Assembly: GCA_037447655.1 (NCBI GenBank)
Contig: JBBHKE010002488.1
Coordinates: 259,536 to 272,412 of the forward strand
Length of the DNA: 12,877 bases
Reading direction: 5' to 3'
Source: Zygnema cylindricum
Taxonomy: Eukaryota; Streptophyta; Zygnematophyceae; Zygnematales; Zygnemataceae
Under the pieces are notes generated by a model that saw nothing but the letters and a program-made list of their open reading frames with translations, was not told the origin of the DNA and did no database searches. The number at the start of each line of letters is the position of its first letter. Within the stretch, counting starts at the first letter, position 1. Of this stretch, positions 1 through 6,882 are shown one piece after another. Position numbers and translations under genes: made by a program.

Positions 1-215
1 AGTCTTTTGGTGTTGAACCCATTCCTCTTTAAAGTAATCCTCAAATTTATTAGAAGTGAATTCCCCCCCATTATCACTCCTCACTCTCTTTATAGGTGTC
101 TCATGAAGCTTTTCACTCCATGCTTTATACTTCTTAAAATTAGCCGAAGCCTAAGATTTGTTTTTCAAAAATAGACTCTAGAGTATCTAGACCAATCATC
201 AGTGATAGTAAGCAT
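1..215 (-). pseudogene. Copia-2 integrase core, left half (broken)
   Basis: Read on the minus strand from 215 down, this encodes a Ty1/copia integrase core. A DDWSRYSRVYF stretch is followed by a KAWSEKLHE region and then RSDNGGEF, which holds the second catalytic Asp of the DD35E triad. The catalytic Glu would lie left of the window. The reading frame is broken by a missing base at the A-run 167-171 and by an in-frame TAG (complement of 151-153). It is the direct continuation of the fragment at 5746-5919. The two are separated by the Copia-1 insertion and rejoin in frame when Copia-1 and one copy of its target duplication are removed. Identity as a Copia integrase is secure; the family and original length are unknown because the rest lies outside the window. 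Confidence 0.85.
211..215. repeat. Target-site duplication AGCAT, left copy (Copia-1)
   Basis: AGCAT directly precedes the TGTTG end of the 5' LTR and recurs at 5746-5750 directly after the CAACA end of the 3' LTR. Five-base duplications are typical for Copia integrases. Confidence 0.93.
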
Positions 216-1119
216 TGTTGTTTTTGGAAAGCTTTAAGTCTCAGCAAATTTATAGGACGGCGGAAAAATAGATCTATATGGACACGCGTCGTCACTTGAA
301 TCACAGTGCAGGTTTTTTGAAAGGTAACGACAACGCAGCTGCAACGCAAATGGAACAATCGAAGCTGCGGTTATTTTTGATATGGTCTGTACGGACGAAC
401 GCAGCCTGCGACGCAACGGGTCAAACGCAACTGCGGATATTTCGGTATATGACAATGCAGTTGCTACGCAACAAGACAAACGCAGCTGTGGCTAACTTTT
501 GTATGTGATAACGCAACTGCTACGAAGCTGCGGATATTTGAATATAATCAGGAATTGGACTACGCTACTGTGGTTGATATGAATTAAGTCAACAGACGAG
601 ATTCCCTTAGCCAGGCGACAAGTATTTGATCAAATCACCTGTATAGAATTCTCAGTCATATTGAGTGTACAGTGATAGATTAGTTCTTAGCGTAAGTAAG
701 AGCACTTAGACCTTAGTGGCATTTTAGTTCTTTTGGATGTATCGTGTTGGAACACTTGTATCGGCGGTACAACACTATGTAGTAGGACAACTGATTGAAT
801 AGTATAAGACTTAGGACGTAGAACATTTTATGTATCCAGACTTCCAGACTGTGTAATGCAAACTGTTTTTGGAAATCTTCTGAGTTTCATATATTGGTGT
901 ATGTTGGATCAATTGAGCTGAAACTCTAGGAGTTCTCAGTCTTTCTGATATTCTATACTGTGTTATAGTTTGAAGTAGTTTAGTTCATTGTATCAAATTT
1001 GGTGAGCTGTAGAAAACAACTATTTGATAGGATTCTTGATATGCTTCTGTGAGTAAGATTATGTCTACTTCCACTACTACTGCTGATGCTCCACCTGCTC
1101 CAGTGGTTGTAGAACAACA
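216..1119 (+). repeat. Copia-1 5' LTR (904 bp)
   Basis: It begins TGTTG and ends CAACA, a 5-bp terminal inverted repeat, and aligns along its whole length with 4840-5745. It carries a cluster of CGCAGCTGC-like words at about 330-570. The Gag start codon (ATG at 1061) lies inside the LTR, so its last 59 bases are coding. A GTGAGTAAG word at 1049-1057 just before that ATG resembles a splice donor. I could not place a convincing TATA box. Confidence 0.94.
330..570 (+). repeat. Cluster of short CGCAGCTGC-like repeats in the 5' LTR
   Basis: About ten variants of the word (A)CGCA(G/A)CTGC, or its reverse complement GCAGTTGCG, occur irregularly over about 240 bp. Examples lie near 334, 398, 424, 454, 479 and 510. 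The matching part of the 3' LTR (about 4955-5195) carries the same set. CAGCTG is an E-box palindrome. The cluster sits where U3 regulatory sequence is expected, so it may be enhancer-like; that role is inference. Confidence 0.5.
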
Positions 1120-2744
1120 TGTTATGGGCCTGTCATCAAGAATTCCTATTTTCTCGGGAGAAAAATACGCGTATTGGGCGGATATGGTGGAAACACACTT
1201 CGAAAATGTTAATCTTTTGGACATTTTGGATGGTTCACTGGCGGAATCAGATCCGTCATGGTCAAAGAAAAATTCGCAAGCTCGGCCAATTTTGAAGTTT
1301 TGTATTTCAGAAGAATTTGCTATGTCACAGATAATTATGAAAAAGGCGATTGATATCTAGAAATCTCTTAAGTATGATTTTGAAAAGGCTAATGTACAGG
1401 AAGAGCTATTTTTGGCTGGACGAGTTTGGGACTACAAATACACGAGTGGCACAATGGCTGAATATTGTAACAAATTTCGAATACTAATAGATTCTCATGC
1501 TTGTGCAGGCGGATCTTTTCCTCAGTTTTAGCGGCTGCTTTGCTAATGAGGGGTCTTCCTAATACTATGAGAGCAGCGTCTGATAGACTGAAACAAAAAG
1601 ATAAAGCTAGCTCGACACTACAGTTAGCTATTAATTTGATATTGGAAGAGGAGGCAGATTCTAAAATTCTTAATGGTGAAAGACAAGTAGAGGCATTTAA
1701 CACAGAATTTGACAAACATGGTCATTTTAATCAGCTGAGAAATCAGTTTAATTAGAATCAAAATTAGTTTAGACAGTTTAATCAAAAAGGAAATAGACAA
1801 TCTTTCAATGCTTGTTTTTATTGTAATGAAAAAGGTCATGGATACAAATTTTGTCCTAAGCTTAAAAAGGCTAATGAAATAGGTCTATATAGGCCTGGTT
1901 GGCAGCAGAACCAGTTTCATCACGACTTCACGGGATCGTCACAACGAGCAAATGCACTATTCTCGGCGTCTTCATCCCATTATGAAGAGTCTCTCTCACT
2001 CTCTAACGAGGAGGATGATGATCTATTTGCAATGGCGACAGCAATGGAGGGCGCTAAAGACAATGGATGGATACTGGACACGGGAGCATCGGCCCACATG
2101 TGCTGGAACAAGGCCGTTTTCAAAAATATGAAATCAACACCAGAAAAAAATATATACTATGCTTGTGGAATAAGTGTGCAAATGCGGGCTGTAGGTGATG
2201 TCTCCTTGATAGTTGATGTAGAGGGCAAGGCAGTTGAGAGAACTCTTCATAATGTTCTCTATGTCCCAGATTTTAAGAAAAAATTGTTCTCAACTTCTTT
2301 GGTAGAAAGTAAAGGGTTTGAGGTCAATTTGAAACACGGCAGGCAGGTTGTTAGCAAAAATGGGAAAATTGGAGTTACACGAACTAGAGATGCCAGCAAA
2401 ATGTATTGAATGGATATACCCGATGATAAAGAAAATGATGTTTTGTATTCTGGTGCATTATCCTCAGATGAGCTGTGGCATAAAAGGTTAGGCCATGTGC
2501 ATTATGATAGCATGAAAAATATGATCAATGCTGGTAAAATAGAAGGTGTCACTGTGTCAAACGAGTCACCAAAAACGTGAGATGGATATGCACTAGGAAA
2601 AATAAACAGATTACCGTTTCCTCAAGAGTCTGAACATAGGTCTACTAAACTTTTGCAACTCATTCATTCTGATGTTTTTGGTCCTGCAAAGGTACCATTT
2701 GCCGGGGGGATGAAATTTATGGTTGCGTTTATAGATAATTTTTT
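1061..2744 (+). pseudogene. Copia-1 gag, protease and integrase N-terminus (broken)
   Basis: The frame starts at ATG 1061, inside the 5' LTR, and runs across the LTR end and the primer-binding site. Gag homology is clear (YW..MVETHF, later LLMRGLP..MR.A.DRL), followed by a CCHC zinc knuckle at 1813-1854 (C-X2-C-X4-H-X4-C). The aspartic protease motif DTGAS lies at 2077-2091. The integrase zinc region has LWHKRLGH near 2473, but both Cys of its CxxC pair are lost: one is TGA at 2578 and the other is TAT. The first catalytic Asp of integrase is at 2671-2673 (HSDVFGP). Breaks are stops at 1358, 1753, 1765, 2407 and 2578, a one-base loss in the T-run 1526-1529, and a one-base gain in the T-run 2739-2744. 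Most lesions look like C-to-T or G-to-A changes (Trp or Gln codons to stops). It cannot yield a functional polyprotein as it stands. Confidence 0.9.
1120..1131 (+). promoter_or_regulatory. Primer-binding site of Copia-1 (half-tRNA iMet type)
   Basis: Directly after the LTR, GTTATGGGCC (1121-1130) is complementary to GGCCCAUAAC, the anticodon-loop region of initiator tRNA-Met, not to the tRNA 3' end. Drosophila copia and yeast Ty5 are known to prime from such a half-tRNA. The site is also in-frame Gag coding sequence. The match is shorter than in the TR-GAG element (9625-9638), in keeping with greater age. Confidence 0.75.
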
Positions 2745-2767
2745 CGAGGTTTACTAAGATCTACTTC

Positions 2768-4678
2768 ATGAAAGAAAAGAGTGAAGTCTTTACTCATTTT
2801 CAACACTACAAAGCGTGGGTGGAGAAACTACACGGTCTACCAAATTTGGAGCTTAGATCGGACAATGGTGGGGAATATACGTCAAAAGAGTTTGAAAACT
2901 TCTTACCCAAGGAAGGTATAAGTCATAAATTGACTGTCCCATACTCTCCGGAACAGAATGGGGTCTCAGATAGACTAAATAGAACTATCACAGAAAGCTC
3001 TAGGTCAATGCTTGCGGATAAGGACGTAGATCCGAAAAATTGGGCTGAAGCGTTAAATTGTGCAGTTTATATCAAAAATAGGATAGGTTCAAGATCGGTA
3101 AAAACCACTCCTTATGAGATCTGGACGGGTAGAAAACTGGATGTTAGTTACTTCAAAGTCTTTGGAAGTAAATGCTTTATTTTGGATACGTCTAATGAAA
3201 GATGGAAAATGGAACCTAAGGGATTGCCGGCCATTTTGTTAGGATATGATGATCACTCTAAAGATTATAGAGTGTTTGTTTTTGAGAGACAGAAAATCAT
3301 TGTAGCAAGGAATATCATTGTGAAAAATGAACTAGACTCGATAAACTTATTTAAAATGACAGAGCAGCAAAAGCAGCAAAAAGTACAAGAATATGTCATT
3401 TTAGATAGCATCCATAATATTGTCCCACAGATGCAAAATTCCCCAGTGGTACCACCAGAATCGGAACAAAATCAGGTTGCGCAACAAGTTCGTTTCAAAG
3501 CGCAACAACAACAGTCAGTGCCTAGCGATCGCAACCAGCGCAACACGCGCAACGCATGGGATCCGACAATTTCAGCCTCAGAATTTCCGGGGGGAAGAAG
3601 ATCCATTAGCCGCCTGGAAGCAAGTTCTCACTTTGCCTACTCGGCAGCCTCAAGGGAGCCTCTGACCATCCGGGAAGCCTTCTCATCACCGGAGCGGAAT
3701 CACTGGATTGAGGCGGCAAACGATGAAATGAAATCGATCATGGAGGCTCAGACATGGGAGCTTGTGGATCTTCCTCCGAATCGAAAAGCGATCGGCAGCA
3801 TTTTGGGTATTCAGGTAAAGAGGGACAGGAAAGAAAGATTAATAAAATTGACTCAAAAGGAGGCTATTCTAAACATGTTAGATGAATATTTAATGCGGCG
3901 GGCAAAAGGATGTGTAACACCAATGGAGTTTTGGCATAGGTTAGAGGGGGAAGAAACAGAACCGGGTGTTATTGTCGGTGAAATTTTTGAGTCCGGGGAG
4001 GATGATCATATGACACTGATACCTTACAGACTGATAGTGGGAAGTTTAATTTATTTCATGAACTGTACCCGTCCGGATATTGCTGCAGCAGTTGGGGTAC
4101 TGAGCAGAAGTCTAGAGAATCCGAGGAAATCTGACCGTGATGCAGCAAGAAGAGTTTTAAGATACTTGGAAGGAACCAAAGACCTCAAACTCACACGAGG
4201 CGGAGGAGAAGTGAAGCTGCAAACATGGAGTGATGCAAGCTATGACGATATGCCGAGTCGAAAATCCACCACGGGATTCGTTCTTCAAATTGGGAACAGG
4301 ACTTACTGTTGGAGCAGCAAACTTCAAAAGGTCACGGCACAATCGACGATGGAGTCAGAATATATGGCAGCAAGCTCGGCCCTCAAAGAACTCCTATTGG
4401 TAAAATCCATGTTACAACAATTGGGATACATGCAGGTTGGTCCACAAGTGATCTGGTGTGATAACCCGGCTGCCATTGCCATTGCTTCTAACCCAAGTCA
4501 CCATTTCAAAAGCAAGCATATGGATGTAATATTACACTTTGTAAGAGAAAAAGTGTTCTTTAAAGTGATTAAATTATGTTATTTGCCAGATGCAAAAATG
4601 GTTGCTGATATGCTCACTAAAGCTCTTCCGGCTCGTAAGCTGAAGTATTGTAGGGACGCACTTGGATTGAGTGAATAG
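2768..4678 (+). CDS. Copia-1 pol 3' part: integrase core, RT-core deletion, RNase H (open frame)
   Basis: An open frame of 636 codons ends at TAG 4676-4678. Homology actually begins near 2745, after a frameshift, so ATG 2768 is internal to an ancestral polyprotein and not a natural start. Integrase: RSDNGGEY holds the second Asp (residue 32), and PEQNGVS-D-RLNRT has Asp at residue 68 where Copia integrases have the catalytic Glu, with 35 residues between. A Gln-rich linker follows at about 195-255. The N-terminal Copia reverse transcriptase segment spans about 297-344, up to KAIGS. At base 3800 the sequence jumps to a segment normally near the end of the RT domain (LGIQVKRD). The region normally between them, with the YVDD active site, is absent; from family knowledge that is roughly 190 codons. 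RNase H is recognisable with WSDAS (Asp 489), MESEY (Glu 529) and WCDNPAA (Asp 565). The jump keeps the frame. It cannot reverse transcribe by itself. Confidence 0.85.
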   Translation: MKEKSEVFTHFQHYKAWVEKLHGLPNLELRSDNGGEYTSKEFENFLPKEGISHKLTVPYSPEQNGVSDRLNRTITESSRSMLADKDVDPKNWAEALNCAVYIKNRIGSRSVKTTPYEIWTGRKLDVSYFKVFGSKCFILDTSNERWKMEPKGLPAILLGYDDHSKDYRVFVFERQKIIVARNIIVKNELDSINLFKMTEQQKQQKVQEYVILDSIHNIVPQMQNSPVVPPESEQNQVAQQVRFKAQQQQSVPSDRNQRNTRNAWDPTISASEFPGGRRSISRLEASSHFAYSAASREPLTIREAFSSPERNHWIEAANDEMKSIMEAQTWELVDLPPNRKAIGSILGIQVKRDRKERLIKLTQKEAILNMLDEYLMRRAKGCVTPMEFWHRLEGEETEPGVIVGEIFESGEDDHMTLIPYRLIVGSLIYFMNCTRPDIAAAVGVLSRSLENPRKSDRDAARRVLRYLEGTKDLKLTRGGGEVKLQTWSDASYDDMPSRKSTTGFVLQIGNRTYCWSSKLQKVTAQSTMESEYMAASSALKELLLVKSMLQQLGYMQVGPQVIWCDNPAAIAIASNPSHHFKSKHMDVILHFVREKVFFKVIKLCYLPDAKMVADMLTKALPARKLKYCRDALGLSE

Positions 4679-4832
4679 CTGAGTTGTTGCGCTGCTATAC
4701 TGCTATGCTGCTCTAGTCCAATAATGGGGATATAACGGGACTACGTGACTTGCTAAATTGCTACGTTGCTATGCTGCGATGCTGCGCTAGTTCGACATTG
4801 CAGCTGCGTTGGCATACTAAGTCTAAAGCTTT
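4679..4832 (+). other. Copia-1 3' untranslated region with CTGCTATGCTGC-like repeats
   Basis: Between the pol stop and the polypurine tract lie about 150 bp without a gene. Stretches near 4685-4712 and 4754-4792 are imperfect repeats of words such as GCTATGCTGC and TTGCTACG, giving a low-complexity composition rich in CTGC. CAGCTGCG at about 4801 echoes the short words of the LTR. No open frame of interest is present. Confidence 0.6.
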
Positions 4833-4839
4833 AGGGGAG
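4833..4839 (+). promoter_or_regulatory. Polypurine tract of Copia-1
   Basis: AGGGGAG directly abuts the TGTTG start of the 3' LTR, where the plus-strand primer is expected. TAAAGCTTT (4824-4832) just upstream and AAAGCTTTA (4852-4860) in the LTR are complementary and would put the tract in a loop. Confidence 0.8.
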
Positions 4840-5745
4840 TGTTGTTTTTGGAAAGCTTTAAGTCTCAGCTAATTTATAGGACGGCGGAAAAATAGATCTA
4901 TATGGACACGCGTGGTCACTTGAATCAGAGTGCAGGTTTTTTGAAAGGTAACGACAACGCAGTTGCGACGCAGATGGAACAATCGCAGCTGCAGTTATTT
5001 TTGATATGGCCTGTACATACGAAGGCAGCCTGCGACGCATCGAGTCAAACGCAACTGCGGAAATTTTGGTACATGACAACGAGTTGCTACGCAACAAGAC
5101 AAACGCAGCTGCGGCTAACTTTTGTATGTGATAACGCAACTGCTACGAAGCTGCGGATATTTGAATATAATCAAGAATTGGACTGCGCTACTGCGGTTGA
5201 TCTGAATTAAGTCAACATACGAGATTCACTTAGCTAGGGGACAAGTATTTGATCAAATCACCTGTATAGGATTCTCAATCATATTGAGTGTACAGTGATA
5301 GATTAGTTCTTAGCGTAAGTAGGAGCACTTAGACCTTAGTGGCAATTTAGTTCTTTTGGATGTATCGTGTTGGAACACTTCTATCGGCAGTACAGTACTA
5401 TGTAGTAGGAAAACTGAGTGAAGAGTATAAGACTTAGGACGTAGAACATTTTATGTATCCAGACTTCTAGACTGTGTAATCTGCAGACTGTTTTTTCGGA
5501 AACTCCTGAGTTGCATATATTGGTGTATGTTGGATCAATTGAGCTGAAACTTTGGGAGTTGCCAGTCTTTGTGATATTCTATACTGTGTTATAGTTTGAA
5601 GTAGTTTGGTTCATTTTATCAGATTTGGTGAGCTGTAGAAAACAGCTGTTTGATTGGATTCTTGATAAGCTTCTGTGAGTAAGATTATGTCTACTTCCAC
5701 TACAACTGCTGATGCTCCACCTGCTCCAGTGGTTGTTGAACAACA
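4840..5745 (+). repeat. Copia-1 3' LTR (906 bp)
   Basis: TGTTG...CAACA, aligning end to end with the 5' LTR at roughly 93% identity by hand count, with a few small indels near 5485-5505. It repeats the ATG and first Gag codons (ATG at 5687), which here run into a stop just past the LTR. The target duplication AGCAT follows directly. Confidence 0.94.
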
Positions 5746-5750
5746 AGCAT
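5746..5750. repeat. Target-site duplication AGCAT, right copy (Copia-1)
   Basis: Exact copy of 211-215, directly after CAACA of the 3' LTR. On the minus strand it is part of the Copia-2 integrase reading frame on both sides. Confidence 0.93.
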
Positions 5751-5919
5751 AAATCTTTTCCATCCAACTGATGGCACTTTGGCCGGTCCCCATATGTCAG
5801 TATGAACTAAATCTAAGACCTTTTCACCCTTATATGTTGTGGCTTTCGGAAAAGGCAATATGTGGGCCTTTCCTTGAGCACACCCACTGCAGTCATCCAA
5901 AGTCTCATTATCACCAAAA
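5746..5919 (-). pseudogene. Copia-2 integrase, upstream half
   Basis: On the minus strand this reads through a pre-integrase zinc region (DDCSGCAQGKAHILPF, with the CxxC pair intact) into HTDIWGPAKVPS, which holds the first catalytic Asp, and ends at GWKRFML at the Copia-1 insertion point. It continues at 215-1. Homology stops near 5919. From there to about 6699 the sequence is non-coding and is best explained as the LTR of the neighbouring Gypsy element, so Copia-2 is probably itself interrupted or truncated there. This half has no stop codon. Confidence 0.87.
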
Positions 5920-6699
5920 TGTATTCCCTACGTACGGACCTAAAAAAAAACAGGATGTAATACACTTAGGTCTAAAAGTTAGGTGTCTTGCCTTCGCTGG
6001 AATGGAAGCCACATGTCCTTGTATACAACACTAAGAAGTAACAAAGTCCTAAATCGACGTGAAAGGCCTAATCTTTGACTCTAAGTAATAAATGCTCTGC
6101 CCGTCTGGTGGACCTGAATTGACCTCCTACGGACAGCCAACAGCAGAATCTAAAAGACTATCCCAAAAGTGACGCGGCGTTCCCCAATGTACCCCCCTCA
6201 CCGGAGTAGGTGGAAACGAGTCACATGTAACAGATTGGCCATCTTTAAGGCGGAATAACTCTGTTGTCGGGCCTCCGTTAGGCGTGAAGTAAGGTGTATT
6301 CCGCTAAGTTTGGTAAATATAAAGATTTTGTCCGGCTGGTTGTACTTCTTTTTCCGTACTTTGATGACCGTACCAAGGAAAAAGGGCCTGGTAATCCTTC
6401 GGGAAATTAAAGGGTGCATGTGAAGCGTCCGAGCTTGACAGTTGTCAAGCGTGCTGAGAAAGACATAGAAGAAAGGTCCAGTGTCAGAAGTACAGTGCAT
6501 CGGAGTCCTAGAAACCGGGAGGTTTGAGAGAGAGGTCCGAGAAGGTGTACATCGAAAAACCTGCAATCCACCCCAAATGTTGATGCCCTTCCGGATGCGC
6601 GATAATGTCCCTTTTTGTATCTTTCTTCTCTACGATATGCATAGGTGGAAATGAGGGAGAGAGTGAAAGAGGAAAAAGTGCCTCGGACCCCCTTCCCCA
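5920..6699 (-). repeat. Putative 3' LTR of the Gypsy element
   Basis: This is about 780 bp with no coding similarity on either strand. It lies exactly where a 3' LTR is expected, after the pol stop and the G-rich polypurine tract of the Gypsy element and before unrelated Copia-2 sequence. On the minus strand it would start near TGGGGAAGG and end in ATACA. A CTTTATATTTA word (plus-strand 6312-6325 region) could be a TATA box. It contains an 18-bp palindrome (6433-6450). There is no second copy in the window to prove LTR status, so both ends are estimates. Confidence 0.5.
6433..6450. repeat. Perfect inverted repeat GCTTGACA-GT-TGTCAAGC
   Basis: Eight-base arms are separated by two bases inside the putative Gypsy LTR. 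It could be a dyad-symmetric protein-binding site or a cruciform-prone spot. No function can be assigned. Confidence 0.6.
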
Positions 6700-6735
6700 A
6701 ATTCCCCCCCGCTCTTAGTCTCGCGTGACTAAGAG
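6700..6735 (-). promoter_or_regulatory. Gypsy polypurine tract with adjoining hairpin
   Basis: On the minus strand a perfect 9-bp stem, CTCTTAGTC / GACTAAGAG with a 6-base loop (plus-strand 6712-6735), is followed directly by CGGGGGGGAA. The purine-rich 3' arm together with the G-run forms a polypurine tract just upstream of the putative 3' LTR and 11 bp after the pol stop at 6747-6749. Confidence 0.6.
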
Positions 6736-6746
6736 GTTAAGATAAA

Positions 6747-6882
6747 TTAGCCGCCAAATTCGCAGTCCCCACAAAACCATGGATTTGCAGTTTGAGAGCG
6801 GGCCTCCCAAGTGGATGGTAGGCAGACGTCATGCCACCCTTGATGAGAGTGATCACACGTTGACAGGAAGCCGGGCAAAGAA
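6747..6882 (-). pseudogene. Gypsy pol C-terminus: remainder of a PHD-like zinc finger
   Basis: When the TR-GAG element and one AAGAA copy are removed, this joins in frame with 10822 onward. The joined frame reads a C-X3-C pair (10835-10849 region), then a CD....GWH..CL motif, then WFCGDC, and stops at TAA (6747-6749). This matches the order of a Cys4-His-Cys3 PHD finger: C..C, CD.C, H..C, W.C..C. One position differs: the fourth Cys appears as Ser. PHD-type fingers after the integrase are, from memory, seen in some Gypsy elements of green algae and related plants. In such elements the domain is thought to read histone marks and could steer integration. Assignment as PHD-like is fairly good from spacing alone. 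Confidence 0.65.
6878..6882. repeat. Target-site duplication AAGAA, left copy (TR-GAG)
   Basis: AAGAA directly precedes the LTR at 6883 and recurs at 10822-10826 directly after the other LTR. Confidence 0.93.

Larger units (their letters stand above)
216..5745 (+). mobile_element. Copia-1: Ty1/copia LTR retrotransposon, decayed
   Basis: This is a structurally complete but dead element. In order it has a 5' LTR (216-1119), a primer-binding site (1121-1130), gag with a CCHC knuckle, protease, integrase, a truncated reverse transcriptase, RNase H, a repetitive untranslated tail, a polypurine tract (4833-4839) and a 3' LTR (4840-5745). The gene order gag-PR-IN-RT-RH is that of Copia. AGCAT duplications flank it. 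By hand alignment the LTRs differ at roughly 60 of 905 positions, so insertion is old. Defects are five in-frame stops, two one-base frameshifts, loss of the catalytic integrase Glu, and deletion of the reverse transcriptase core. It lies inside the integrase gene of Copia-2, in the opposite orientation. Confidence 0.95.

Noticed and set aside
330-570. A CRISPR-like or satellite array.
   Set aside because: The repeats are short, degenerate and irregularly spaced, in a eukaryotic LTR.
1753-1767. TAG codons in a Gln-rich Gag stretch, suggesting a genetic code with TAG as Gln.
   Set aside because: TAG also replaces an apparent Trp at 1358 and ends pol at 4676, TGA stops occur too, and the intact young Gag ends with TAA and has no internal stop. 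Ordinary decay explains it.
5771-6034. 87-codon plus-strand frame across the Copia-2 / Gypsy LTR junction.
   Set aside because: It is antisense to clear Copia integrase coding and continues into non-coding LTR; no similarity.
6198-6700. Minus-strand frames of 97-122 codons in the putative Gypsy LTR.
   Set aside because: They overlap each other in different frames and show no recognisable domain. A weak impression of a plus-strand Gypsy RNase H end near 6550-6590 did not hold up.
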